NCBI GenBank assembly: GCA_030374805.1
Contig: JARGSG010000191.1
Location: forward strand, 620,001-684,000
Direction of reading: 5' to 3'
DNA: 64,000 nt
From: Gracilaria gracilis
Taxonomy: Eukaryota; Rhodophyta; Florideophyceae; Gracilariales; Gracilariaceae
A program made the position numbers and the translations under genes. Below, in pieces: positions 22,765 to 33,420 of the stretch. Below the pieces are notes generated by a model. The model saw only the letters and a program-made list of their open reading frames with translations. It searched no databases and had not been told where the DNA came from. Positions within the stretch are counted from its first letter, which is position 1; each line of letters begins with the position of its first letter.

Positions 22765-23640
22765 TTAAGGGCCATTGCAACGAAGGATCGCTGCACGTGA
22801 GAAGAAGATGACCACGAATCCATACTGAGCTGCGAGAGAGTGTACTGACACGAGGTTTCGGTTCATGCGAGGTGCAGGCATGGCGTTCGAAATCTCGAAG
22901 GTTTCACGCGTATTCGGGATCCTGCAGGGCCCCTGGTGAGCTACGTGAGCATGAGTGCCATTGGCAGACGAGGAGACGGAGTTATTGGATGTGGGAGACA
23001 TGGATGGATGTGACATAGACGTGTAGGTTGAGTGCGTGGCAGCATCAAGAATGACCTTACCGTGGCCCCTGTCATGTCCGAGCTCTATTGCCTCACTCAC
23101 AAGCTTCGCAAGTCGGAGTTTCATTTGGTCGATTAGCTGATGATAGGGTGTGTCAAGTGGAGTAACAGGGTTTGCTGCGGCCCCAAGTCTAGTCCCCTGA
23201 AATGTGCATTCTTCGTTCCTGTGTGTGACACAGCCATGCACACGACACCATTTGCCACTGTACCCAGGAGGTCGTGGATGATTGGAAAAGAGGCGCTTGT
23301 TCGGGCGCGATTGGGATTTTTCGTGACGCGATTGTGATGGCCCAGAAGTGTATGAAGGAGGATTGGCAAAGTTGTACCTGATGTCACTGGTTGTCGTTTG
23401 CGCAGAATATTGAACAACTACGGCCAGTTGAAGACAGTTGGTAAATTCACGAATGTTCGCTGGTGATACTCCAGCCATGACGACAACGAATTGGAAAAAG
23501 TCGGATTTGGACTTGAGCCCATTGATGAGGAAGTTGAAAGTTGTATTTTCTTCGGTTGTGTTCGGATATTCGGCCGTCAACATGCGTGCAGGTATTTCCA
23601 TTTGACGAGATAGATATTCACTAAAATCACTGCCGGAGAG
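22765..23640 (-). pseudogene. Copia element 1: Gag and protease region, 5'-truncated
   Basis: The minus-strand frame open at 23640 (GSDFSEYLSRQMEIPAR, a Gag segment of the type found ahead of ILxGL) continues through FNFLINGLKSKSDFFQFVVV. A degenerate zinc knuckle follows (WCRVHGCVTHRNEEC, about 23210). The protease position has DAATHSTYTS in place of D-S/T-G, and there is a NLVSVHSLAAQYGF segment typical of Copia. About 100 expected N-terminal residues are missing because the frame runs directly into the chromovirus LTR at 23649. Confidence 0.7.
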
Positions 23641-23648
23641 GAACTAAT

Positions 23649-23892
23649 TGTAATACAGAAGGCTATACACTGTATGACGGAAGAAATGAATGGAGTTGTG
23701 TGGTCGAGTCTGGCTCCTTCTTCGAGAGGAGCGGCAGACCAGTCGTACCTCTTTATTTATACTGATACTCAGACGAAGCTGAGAGCTGTGATAAAGAAGA
23801 GATGTATCGCTAAGCTAGCTTGTAGGTCACACAACGACGTAGATGTGACATCCAAGGAGACAGTGGCTTGTAGACTGTCCTTCATCGTTACA
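23649..23892 (-). repeat. 3' LTR of chromovirus (candidate)
   Basis: On the minus strand this begins TGTAACGATGAAGG and ends CTTCTGTATTACA, giving inverted TGTAA...TTACA termini. It is preceded by a polypurine tract (GCCAAGAAAGGGGTGAG) that overlaps the stop codon of the polyprotein. An AATAAA lies in a TATAAATAAAG context near its middle. I could not find the matching 5' LTR to the right of gag, so the call rests on termini and position. Confidence 0.6.
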
Positions 23893-23893
23893 C

Positions 23894-24412
23894 TCACCCC
23901 TTTCTTGGCTTCGACGTCCTCGGAGAAGCATGTGTAGCCAAAAACGTTTTGAGAGAATCAGAACAATTACGTAAAGCGGTACGCGATAACCAAGCAGTGT
24001 CATCTTTGGACTCCTCGAAGAACTGCACAAGATAGTAAACACGTCTGTTAAAGAGTTTACGTGCTAGGATCTCAGCAACTTCCTGCTCCACTGCTCCGTC
24101 GTTGTCAATGACGATCTCCAACGGGGCCTTGTTGTTATCGTGAAATAAGCGGAGTTTAGAGAAATGGAAGACGTTGTGAGCGCGACGCATAGTGGGAGGT
24201 AATTCGATACGGTAGGTAACCGGCCCAAGACGGTCGCGGATGCGGAAAGGGCCAATGTATCGTGGTTGCCATTTCTCAGGGAGGGAGGAGCGCCGAGTTA
24301 GAGATAGGTTGTCAGCACGCTGAAGAACGAAACTGCCCGGCTCAAAGGTTACATCGCGACGAAAACGGTCGGCATAGAACTTCTGATCGGATCGGGCCTT
24401 CGCAAGATGTTC
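23894..24412 (-). pseudogene. Chromovirus: integrase C-terminus and chromodomain
   Basis: It continues in the same frame as the integrase after one TGA (24413-24415). The first part (RSDQKFYADRFRRDVTFEPG, GPFRIRDRLGPVTYRIELP, NVFHFSKLRLFH) is the typical C-terminal module of chromovirus integrases. It is followed by a chromodomain: EVAEILARKLFNRRVYYLVQ, then DDTAWLSRTAL and a terminal helix; one of the usual aromatic-cage tryptophans (Lys-Trp after YLV) is replaced by Gln-Phe. Chromodomains of this type steer integration toward marked chromatin. Confidence 0.75.
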
Positions 24413-26083
24413 TCAGGCAAGGGCTGTCATCGCTTCGCGCTTCTCGAAGTAGTCGGCGGCGGACTGGGAGCGATCGGTACAATGCGTAAGGCCGCGAGTG
24501 ACTGTAGTGTGCGAGTTGTAGCCAAGTGAAACTTCAAAAGGCGATAGTCGGGTGCTGCTGTGTCTGGCAGAATTGTACTCAAACTCCAAGGTTGGAATGA
24601 AAGTGTCCCAGGCGGAAGGTGCGGATTGGATGCATGAACGGAGCATACTTGAGAGGGTGCGGATAAGGTTTTCGGATTGTCCATCGGTCTCGGGGTGATC
24701 GGCGGTAGAAATGTTTCCGCGAACTTCCAGCAACTGCGTGAGTTTCTTCCAGAAGCGCGAGGTGACCTTGGGGTCGCAGTCGGACACAAGGGTATGCGGA
24801 ACACCATGCTTGGCGAATATGTGGGTCTCGAAAAGGTGCGCGGTGTCCTGTGCGGTCGCGGTTTTCTTCGTTGGAATGATGATAGACTGCTTTGAAAGTT
24901 TGTCCAAGATGACCCAGATGGCGTCGAAACCATTCTCTGAGACCGGGAGTTCCGTAAGAAAATCGAAAACGAATATCTCCCAGCAGCGGTGGGGGATAGG
25001 GAGTGGCTGTAGGAGTCCTTGGGGTGATTTGTTGAGCAACTTGTTTGACTGGCAATCGCAGCATGTTTGGACGTATCGCAGAATATAGCGATACATTTGT
25101 GGCCAGTAGACGCTGCGGCTGGCAGAAAAGTAGGTCTTGTCTGCGTTGACGTGACCTGTGCCGTGGAAGTAGCGCGTAAGTTCTTCTCTTAGATCACCAT
25201 CAAGAATATACAAACGAAGAGAACCCGTGCCTGACCGGTAGATTAAACCATTGCAGACAGTGAAGTTGGTCGTGGCGCGTTGTCGTGACGTGGGTGGTGT
25301 ATTACCGCGCGTGAAAAGGGCTGACAGGATGTCACAAGCAAGTTCATCGGTGGCGTAGAGGGCTTTCATGCGGTCTGTGAGGCCAGAGATTCGGATGGTA
25401 AGCAAGCGGAGGAGTGGAAGGTGGTCTCGTCTGCGGCTGAGCGCGTCGGAGACCACATTGCGCTTACCCGGGAGATGATGGACATCGAACGAATGTTCCT
25501 GGATTTCGCCCAGCCAGCGGCACTCTCGGCCGGTGACCTTGGACTTTGACTGAAGATACCGGATGGGATCGTGGTCAGTCTGGAGGAGGAAGCGACGTCC
25601 ACGCAGGTACGGACCCCAAACGCGCAAAGCGATCATGACGGCCAGTAGCTCTTGATCTCCAGTGTCCCAATTGCTTTCTGCGGGTGAGAGGCGATGTGAG
25701 AGGTACGCGATCGGATGGCCGTCTTGGGACAATGTCGCACCAACACCGTGTTTCGAAGCGTCGGTGACAACAACAAAGGGTTTGTCAGGGTCCAGGTGGG
25801 CGAGCACGAGCGCGGAGGTGAGCGCAGCTTTGGTGGAATCAAACGCGGACTGTTGCGAATGCGTCCACTCCAATTTGTGAGAGCGGAGAAGGTCCGTAAG
25901 CGGTTGAAGAATCATAGCGTAGCTCTTAACGAAACGACGGTAGAAGTTAGCCAATCCCATGAATTGCTGAACTTGTTTCAACGAGGTTGGTGTTGGCCAG
26001 TCGCGGACAGAAGGGACAAGACGTTCTTGCGTAGATACTCCTTTGTCTGAGACGGTAGATCCGAGAAAGTCGACTTCTTTCAC
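24413..26083 (-). pseudogene. Chromovirus: RNase H and integrase
   Basis: This is a 556-codon open stretch. RT thumb: VDFLGSTVSDKGVS and QVQQFMGLANFYRRFVKSYA. RNase H: VVVTDASKHGVGATLSQ (Asp), WDTGDQELLAVM (Glu), LLQTDHDPIRYL (Asp). Integrase: HVNADKTYFSASRSVYWPQM with CCDCQ (zinc domain), then FVFDFLTELPVS (Asp), TLVSDCDPKVTSRFWK (Asp; relatives have SDRD) and HPETDGQSENLIRTL (Glu). All catalytic acids I can check are present, so this part decayed little; the breaks are at its start (frameshift from RT near 26165) and end (TGA 24413). Confidence 0.88.
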
Positions 26084-26854
26084 TCCAAAGGCGCACTTGC
26101 TCAGCTTCGCATAAAGTTTGTGCTTTCGTACTGCCGATAATACCTGACGAAGATGTTCTTTGTGCTCCTCGAGACCTGCTGTAGATCAGGATGTCGTCAA
26201 TGTAGAGTACGAGACATTGTCCATTCAGGTGACGAAGTGCGGATGCGATCAGTACGGAGAAGGCTGCTGGCGCGTTACAGAGCCCAAAGCATAGAACACG
26301 CCATTCGAAGGAGCCAAAGCGCGTTCGCATCGCAATTTTGTGGCAATCTTCATCCTTGATTCGAATTTGGTGATAGGCCCCAACAAGGTCTGTCTGAGAG
26401 AAAACGGTAGCTCCTGCAACTTGGTCCAGAGCCTTGTCGATTAACGGAAAAGGCGTGGCGTCTGGGACCGTGATTCTATTCAGCGCGCGGTAGTCACATA
26501 CCACTCCCAGTTGTCCGGACTTCGTTCTTACAAAGAAACTTGAACACCAAACAGAGAAGAAGATGGTCGGATAAGTCCTTTTCGGAGAAGTTTATCTAGT
26601 GTGTTGCGGAGAATACTGAGCTCTCCTGGGGAGAGCCGTATGACGTGCCAAGCAGGAGGTGGTTCGCCCGGACGGAGGTTGATCTCAAAGTCATGTTCGC
26701 GCTGCGGTGGCAGCTCGTACGGTAGCTCTTCCTTGAAGACGTCGTCGAATTTGTCGACGATCGATGCCAGCTCGGGGTGGCATTCGACGGACGTGGAAGG
26801 CCGTAGTCGGAGCGCAAAGAGTTCGCAGCCTCGCTGCTTCACAAGTCGACGCAT
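26084..26854 (-). pseudogene. Chromovirus: reverse transcriptase, frameshifted
   Basis: The N-terminal part (26854-26528) reads FKEELPYELPPQREHDFEIN, GELSILRNTLDKLLRKGLIR and PSSSLFGVQVSL. A frameshift near 26525 leads to VVCDYRALNRITVPDATPFP, FSQTDLVGAYHQIRI, RVLCFGLCNAPAAFS and VLYIDDILIYSR, which contains the YIDD catalytic core. A second frameshift near 26165 follows. The order and motifs are those of Ty3/gypsy reverse transcriptase. Confidence 0.85.
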
Positions 26855-26896
26855 GCGCTTGTGGGTGATCGTCGGAACCGTAGATTTGCCAACGCG

Positions 26897-27430
26897 CTAC
26901 TTCGAGGTAGACTGGTTTCGGGGCAGCACTTTCATTAGAGAACCATCAGCGCGCTTGATGGTTAGGCTGTACGATGACCAATCGTCATGGTGTCGAACCT
27001 CACGAAGCCATTGACGACCAACGGTTGTGAGTGGAAGACCGTTGTTCTTGTCCTTCATATCAATGATGTAGACAGTAACGGGAGCTTCCACATCATGCAG
27101 AGCGATCGTGGTTTTTGCTTGGAAGTGGATGGGCACCCTTATTGAGTTTTCGAGTTCTGTTAGGGAGAAGTCAGAAGGTTCTAGAGAAATATTGCACAAT
27201 CGTGCAGTGTTGAACGAAATGAATGCATGTGAGGCCCCAGGATCGAGGTGGAATGCGACTGGATAGCCGTTGAGAGACCCGGAGTACATCATTTCGCCAA
27301 TGGGGTCGGCGTCAATAGCAGAGAGTGTAGTTGCAGAACGAGCGCCGAGATCTGCCGCACCGGCGTGCGGCGCGACTAGTTTTTTGAACGGTTTTTCTGA
27401 CCGGAGGCCCCGGCCACGTAGAGTCGGCAC
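26897..27430 (-). pseudogene. Chromovirus: aspartic protease region
   Basis: A 177-codon stretch is in the same frame as the start of the RT, with one stop at 26897 between them. FHLDPGASHAFISFNTA (about 27230) corresponds to the retroviral-type active site D-S/T-G with Pro in place of Ser/Thr, which should abolish catalysis. It overlaps the end of gag by about 55 bp in another frame, suggesting a translational frameshift or separate initiation in the intact ancestor. Confidence 0.7.
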
Positions 27431-28671
27431 GGATGTCCTTCGTCACTCCAGGGACCTTTTTCGCACTTCATGCAACGATCATGGGCGCGGTAGATGCGAT
27501 TCTCTGAAAGATTTCGAATGTCAGCCGGTCCCGAACAGTCAGAAGAGAGATCCTTGTTGATCAGAGAGGGGTCAGTGGGTTTGCTCGACGACTGTTTGGA
27601 CGAGCGATCCTTGCTCTTGGATCCCTTTGACTTTGAAGACAAAGACGCCGAGTTGTTTCTTTCATTCCACTTCTCTGATATGTAGACAGTCCGAACGCAG
27701 TTGTATACCTCGGCCATGTTCGCTGGTTGACCGTCGGGAAAACGAACCGAGAGCTTCTTCTTGAAAAAGACAGGAAGGCTGAGTTGAAAGAATGTAAATG
27801 ATTCGCTTACGGGGGTACTACAGATGTCTACAAGCTCTCGAAACTTTGTGATGTGGCTTTCCAAGGGGCCGTCGGCAAAGCGTAAACGAATTAACCGCAC
27901 GCGTGCGAGTGCGGTTTCGTTCGCTGGGACAACTTCTGAAAGAATTGCGGTCTCTAGTTCGTGGAGAGTAGAGAAGGTCTCGCTATCGCGCAGGGAACGA
28001 GCGTACCAATGGTCTGCGGTATCGCGCAGAAGACAAGAAGCGATATGTACTTCCTGAGTGTCAGTGATGGACGGACAGAGACTCGTGACTTTGAGGACGT
28101 TCGATATGAAAGATCGGACTTTGATCGAGGTGCATTCGCAGTCGCGTCCATGGAATGTGGAAAAGTTAGAGGACTTCAGACCCTGTAGAAGCGATGACGT
28201 AAACCCGGGAGAGGGAGAGGTTTGTGGCGTTGGATTGCTTTGAGGAACTCGTGGTGGGAGAGAAGGCGGCGACGGAAGTCTCGGTGGGGCTTCAAGACGA
28301 TTCTGGAGGGCATGGAGCTGATTGACTACCCTTGTCATCGTGTTCTGCTGTTCCTGGATCAATGAAAACAACGCCGGGGGTGCGGGGTTGGTGGAGGTAT
28401 TTTCGGCTGCAGTGTTGAGGGCGGCAGTGTTTCCAGTAGGCATGTTTGCAACTGACCCGGGTTGAGAGTGGCTGATGTGAATGGGAGGTACAGCTACTGC
28501 TTGCTGTGCTGAGTGCGAAGAGCCTGCGAGTGATGCTGTTTCCGGAACCAAAACTGAGGGCTGGGTGGCAGAAACTGCTTGAGAACCAGAATGACGGGAA
28601 GAGCTTGACTGAGGAGGCGGCATCGGGGTGGCGACGCGGCGGCCTAACTTGGACTGGCAAGCTAGAGGCAT
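27376..28671 (-). CDS. Chromovirus Gag-like protein
   Basis: This is a 431-codon open frame from ATG 28671. The N-terminal third is Ser/Pro/Gln-rich; about residues 100-125 form a short coiled-coil-like segment (FSLIQEQQNTMTRVVNQLHA). The retrotransposon Gag core follows at about 165-310 (ISNVLKVTSLCPSITDTQEV, ADHWYARSLR, FADGPLESHITKFRELVDIC). After a Lys/Ser-rich linker it ends with HDRCMKCEKG..GHPC (C-x2-C-x7-H-x2-C), an atypical zinc-knuckle spacing. The frame is intact although pol is broken. Gag would form the particle that packages element RNA. Confidence 0.72.
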   Translation of the reverse strand: MPLACQSKLGRRVATPMPPPQSSSSRHSGSQAVSATQPSVLVPETASLAGSSHSAQQAVAVPPIHISHSQPGSVANMPTGNTAALNTAAENTSTNPAPPALFSLIQEQQNTMTRVVNQLHALQNRLEAPPRLPSPPSLPPRVPQSNPTPQTSPSPGFTSSLLQGLKSSNFSTFHGRDCECTSIKVRSFISNVLKVTSLCPSITDTQEVHIASCLLRDTADHWYARSLRDSETFSTLHELETAILSEVVPANETALARVRLIRLRFADGPLESHITKFRELVDICSTPVSESFTFFQLSLPVFFKKKLSVRFPDGQPANMAEVYNCVRTVYISEKWNERNNSASLSSKSKGSKSKDRSSKQSSSKPTDPSLINKDLSSDCSGPADIRNLSENRIYRAHDRCMKCEKGPWSDEGHPCRLYVAGASGQKNRSKN

Positions 28672-29279
28672 GACGCAATCGGTGGCTTAGATGTGTAAGC
28701 TCGGGCAGTCTCGTTCAAGTAAACACGAACAGGCGAGTGTTCGGCTCTGACTCAGGAACCCCTGGTGCACGGTAGTCTCCTTGCAGAGAGTTGGCTCCTT
28801 GAGTAGAAATAGTCATCCACCCCTTGAAGCCAACAGCATGACCAGCCGCCAAGTATGCGTGTATTAGCAGTATTTTTGTACTGCTTTTGTCGCTGTTTAA
28901 TAGGTGTGTCTCACCCCGATTACTGGTGTTGCCCGTTTGCCCTCGCTCCCTTTCTCTTACCTGGTCTCGCATCCTGCGGTCCACGGTACCACTCCTGTGA
29001 GTGCCACTCCCCTTGGGTGACTTCACCGATCCACCCCACGGTGCCTCTCTTCAATCCCCACTACAGAGCTCCTTGTCACCTTCGCTTCGCTCGTCGAGAC
29101 ATTATTTTCCGGTCTAACACCCAATTAACGCATCCGCCTCGCGAAAGGCTCTGTTTGCTCAGCTACCCTACCAGGGAGGAAGATAACGAACGTGTTCGCG
29201 TGTTTTTATTGTCTCGGTTTGCACTATAGTTTGTGAGAAATACTACAACACATTTGGAATAATGGAAAGACACAACAGA
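28672..29279. other. Region upstream of chromovirus gag, no 5' LTR recognised
   Basis: This should hold the leader and 5' LTR of the chromovirus. I find no copy of the 23649-23892 sequence, so the 5' side is either deleted, with the LTR lost, or too diverged to see. A 124-codon frame at 28855-29229 (+) has no supporting motif. Confidence 0.35.
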
Positions 29280-29775
29280 TGCCTTCAAGACGACCTAAAA
29301 CTGTAGAATAAAATCGAGGTCAAAGATTGGTCGTTCTGTGCGATTTCATATTTATTATCCGTATATCGTTGATGCGTGGATGCCATTTAAAGCTGGTAAT
29401 GATATTCGGAAGTTATTTTCTCCGTATAACTTCCATTCGAAGCTGACTGGCGACCCTACGAGAAATACATGGGACCGGACCGCTTTAATGAGTGAAGACA
29501 AAGAACAAATGGAAGTAGAAGATGATATACCGAGGCCTGCAAGAACCGGTGTCCATCCAATGCCGACTACCTGCAAGAAAAAAACAAGGGACGGAATGAT
29601 TACAAAGTCTTCGTATCAAGGACGACGCAAAATGAGCAAAGGGAATACCAAATCTAAGTTTTTCTGTTCTGAATGCTACATCTCTTTGAAATTTGAAGTG
29701 TATTTGTGTCCCACGGGTACCAGAAGGGACTGCTTTAAGAACCATTTTGAGTTACGTCACGGTGGTAAAAAGTAA
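29280..29775 (+). pseudogene. piggyBac-like C-terminal fragment
   Basis: A 145-codon frame ends at 29775. Its C-terminus, KFFCSECYISLKF..YLCPTG..DCFKNHFELRH, resembles the Cys-rich tail of piggyBac transposases (CxxC...LC...CFxxYH). It is preceded by a Lys-rich segment and a short basic/acidic linker. Nothing of the DDD catalytic core is visible upstream. The call depends only on this Cys/His pattern; another zinc-binding protein is possible. Confidence 0.4.
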
Positions 29776-30297
29776 TAGAAGCAAATTTATCGTCAACATT
29801 TCCGTCAACATCTCAGTAAAAAAATGTTGATTGCAAAACAAAACCTGCAGAGTTATATTGCCAACAAGAGTTTTCAAGCCATCTGCCGTTTACTGATTTG
29901 ATCCGCGGTATAGAACATGCCAAACAATGTTCAAAATTTGACAAAAGTGCTTCCTTAACAGATTTCATCTTGTTCTGGTTGGTCTTCAAGTGGGTGTATA
30001 AACCTTCCTGAGTGTAAAAATATAACTAGTATTAGTCGAGCTCGGTAAGAAGCATTTGAGTTTAAATAAACTCAGCCAGGTTTAAACTCAGGTTGGGTTT
30101 GCTCATGTAGAATATCTTATCCACTGAGCTCTGAATACTGGCCGTTTTGCCCCACAGAGTACTATTTAACCAACTGTTCAAAGACGTTTCAAATTTCAAA
30201 ATTTTTTGCTTTATTTTACTCTTTCAACGGGCTGACCTCACATGAGGTCAATCTGAACTCGTATGAGGTCAACGTGTTGATCCAATAGACACTGGAC
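29776..30297. other. No gene seen
   Basis: This is A+T-rich, with short local repeats such as GTCAACAT (29795-29815), AAACTCAG (30065-30090) and TGAGGTCAA (30240-30275). There is no coding signal. Confidence 0.3.
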
Positions 30298-30387
30298 TGA
30301 TCGTCTAAGAATTCGATAACACCTATTGTGATCGTCTAGGAACTGATCGTCTAGGAACTGATGGTCTAGGAACTAATTGTCTGGGAC
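30298..30387. repeat. 15-bp tandem repeat TGATCGTCTAGGAAC
   Basis: Three consecutive copies (from 30329) with one or two substitutions, preceded by a diverged copy at 30298 (TGATCGTCTAAGAAT). They are followed by a partial unit TAATTGTCTGGGAC that abuts the left end of the MULE at 30388. The MULE target duplication (GTCTGGGAC) lies in this last unit. Confidence 0.7.
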
Positions 30388-30650
30388 AGGTCCTGGTCAA
30401 TCTACACACTGTTATGTATGTGGAACATAAGTTCCAAAACCTCTCTTTCTTTGTATCATTTGCGTCTAGAACATTTGTCACGTTTATCACGCTCCCACAC
30501 TCTGCGTGCAAATTTTCTGCGCACAAGCCAAAAGAACTTTGGTAGCTGGAAAGGCTTTGGCTCACGCCCCGCAAAGGATTGAGCCATAACACTCAGCTCG
30601 CATAACGCGCTTCTTAGCGCTTCAGAGCCCAAAGTTCAAAAAAGCGCGCC
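30388..30650. repeat. Left terminal inverted repeat of MULE 1
   Basis: This pairs with 35905-36168. Ordered shared blocks run over about 260 bp with substitutions and small indels. Confidence 0.8.
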
Positions 30651-30709
30651 TTGCGCTGTGAAAGCCACGCGAGCTTGCGCAGACGGAATTTCTTGTTTTC
30701 GCTCTCCGG

Positions 30710-30898
30710 CTATTTTTTCGCACTGTCTCCATCGCTTTGGTCTGATTCTTTGTACATTTCGTTGGAGCTCACTTCGTTCTGTCTCTTACATTGCTGAAGC
30801 TCATTTTTAACTCCTCTACACTCCGTCACCAAGTGGAAACTGTCTTGGCAGTAGTGCAACGTCGTGCTTTGTGATATAATGGCTCCAAAAGTATGCAT
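30710..30898 (-). CDS. Short frame of unknown function at 3' end of MULE 1
   Basis: A 62-codon minus-strand frame sits just inside the left inverted repeat and is polar with a Glu/Lys/Asp-rich end (MYKESDQSDGDSAKK). MULE 2 has a comparably placed charged short frame (45055-44828). I see no sequence match between them and do not recognise either. It may be chance. Confidence 0.2.
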   Translation of the reverse strand: MHTFGAIISQSTTLHYCQDSFHLVTECRGVKNELQQCKRQNEVSSNEMYKESDQSDGDSAKK

Positions 30899-30992
30899 TG
30901 AAATGCAGATTAAGAAAAATCAATTCTAATTCTCTCTTTCTCTGTGTGGACCATATTGATTATCTAAAAGATCAACTACATTCAATGCTCTT

Positions 30993-33420
30993 TCAATTGC
31001 CTGCACTGGTGTTGTGATACAACCAGTATTGACCAGAGTTGCAGAGAAGTTCGTGGCTAGAAGATTTTGAGTGAAGCGGGTTTTTTTCGTCGCGGTTTGC
31101 TGGTCGGCGCTCCTCTATGACCGACTTCTTCCGTTTCCAGGAAGTTTCTAGCCCTGGGTCCGGGGTTTTTACTACAGCTTCTACGCCTGTAGCAGTGCAA
31201 GGAAGATCGGGAACGCGCGATGGAGCTGGGAGAGTGGGCTGAGAACGATTGGGGTACTTTCCGTCATTCAGTGTTCTAAGTCCATCTCTTAAGTAGTGCT
31301 TCAAACCTGCCCGGGCAATTTGTCCGAATGCCTCGGCAACTTTGTGCCTCTGGTCATACAATGCCCTACAATCTGAGTAAGTTACGTACGGGAACATCGC
31401 ATCATTTTCTTGAAATTGCAGGGCGTTAAACCCCTCTGCAACATCTACGTTCCCAGATTGAAGTGGTTCTTGGGCACCTGATCGTGTGGATGGTGGTACT
31501 TCTTGTGCAAACCAGATCTCCGTCTCGTGTCTGACATTCTCGGGAGATGATCTTATTTCAAAACAGAGATGAAGTATGTCTCTCAGACTCCAATTGCAGG
31601 TGTTTTGAGTCCAAAAGAAGTGCCATATATGCTTGATGCGGAACCGCTTCGTTACAACTTCTCTAATATGGGGCCAACGATCGCTTATGTCTTTGAAAAT
31701 TGTGAACCGGCGTGTAAGATGTGAAAAGGGTATCCCTCACGCCGTTGTGTACTGGCAGCTGCAGTTCCCCATAAAGCCCCTACGGTATCATTTGGGGAGT
31801 CGGCAAGGCACGCGTTTTACGTTTCTGGGTTCTGGCGGTCTCGGTTGGAGGTTATTCGAATTGTGAACACTGATAACAGCTCAGGGGATGATACATCGAA
31901 ACCTGCGGTATCGAGGTCGAAGTTGAAAGGCGCGTCTCGCGTATGGAGCACCACCACGTTGGTGGCTAGGAAGTACGGAGAGAAACGAACGCTGCAGTCT
32001 ATGTACTTCTTGACAAAGTACGGTGTGAAGGTCTGGATCATGCCGGTGAAAATCTCCATTGTGAGAGGGAGCCTTGAGGTAGAGAGCTTGTTGCGAAGTC
32101 CCTTGTCGCCCAGTGTGGCTCTCTGAGTGCGCTCCAAGTGCAACCGGTCGGGTACACTCTTCACGAAGATAGGAACTTTTGAAAATGGTACCACCTTCCA
32201 TAAAATGTACTGCTGGTACTGTTTGTTTGATGATTAAGAGAACCAACCGCCCTGAAAAAAGAAAATTCTAGGGAGTGTGATATCTTTGAAGCAGTGCACC
32301 ACCATGTCTGGATTTACGCGGTAGAGGATATTATACCTCCTTGGAAATGGTACATTAAAGTCTGTGAAGAAACGTTGTTCTAAATGCGACCAGAGTGTGT
32401 TGAAGAATTCGATATTACCGCTTTTCCTCAGCTCATACAGGGCGTCTCCCATCGCTTTTGCCCTTCCAGAACGGTACATGGACTTGCACCAACGTTCGGT
32501 GTTGGGATATGGGGTTTTGTTTAGATTCCAGTAATCTAAAGTTATGGAAGAGAACGGGAACACTTTTTGTAGCGCTCCAATGGGCGCAGCACACTGAACT
32601 GCAGCAAACATGCTGGGAGATACTCGAACACAGTCTTTGAATCGTCGCAGTAACCACAGGAAACTCTCTTCGTTTCATTCTCAATGTAGCCCGTGAAGCA
32701 GGTAGTGAGATTTTCATTGTTGTCCCGTCCATTGACAGTAATAATAGAGAGATTGAAATAGTAGGCTACGGATATGCAGTCGACAGAGACACCGGGAAGT
32801 ATGTCAAACGTTACGTAATCCGTTCTCAAATTGGTGTAGACACCAGGCAACAAATTGAAGCCCATCATTACTACCACAAATACAATAAACCCTGTTCAAC
32901 TCATTCTCTGACTGCAGTTGAACCAGATTCTGATAGAGCCTGAAGCATTCTTTCTCCTTCAGATTCCGTTAATTGGATATATACTTCAGAGGTCTTCTAA
33001 ATGCAGTTTTATCGATCTTCACCCCAACAATCTGCTCCACCAGACTTAGAACCATACCGTCCCATAGAGCAAGAGTTTGTTGTAAATTTTGTACATTTCT
33101 AACCATTTCAAGCGTCATCTTGTTCTGAAGGGAGGTTCTGTCACACTTTTGATTCTGAAGTGCCTTGGAGAAGTTGGGGGAAAAGGCATACCGTTAAGGT
33201 TTTGTGTCGGCAACCCCTACTCTTTGGACGTTGAAGACGTACGAACATTTATACTGCTCATGCGTATGGAGGGAGCATGTCAGATACCTGCGTTGTAACA
33301 CCTTCCGCCCTCCATAGTCTACGTATTTGGAGTCTCTAATAGACAACTCAAACCCATAGCCATCAGCAATGTATAACAGGTGCTGTAGCAAGTCTTGCGA
33401 TTGAGACATTTGCATTTGCT
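30993..33420 (-). pseudogene. MULE transposase (element 1), frameshifted
   Basis: Minus-strand fragments in order correspond to the MULE 2 transposase. FELSIRDSKYVDYGGRKVLQ (about 33340). FDILPGVSVDCISVAYYFNL and IITVNGRDNNENLTTCFTGY (about 32790-32700), the region of the first catalytic Asp. VFPFSSITLDYWNLNKTPYP (about 32540), replacing the C-x2-H motif with D-Y-W-N. Then an all-helical region, a SWIM-type remnant CSCQYTTA.GIPFSH (about 31770; one Cys replaced) and a basic C-terminus ending near 30993. At least five frame changes. It would have cut at the inverted repeats; inactive here. Confidence 0.75.

Noticed and set aside
28690-29230. 5' LTR of the chromovirus
   Set aside because: No resemblance to the 23649-23892 repeat was found by eye and no TG...CA-bounded block fits.
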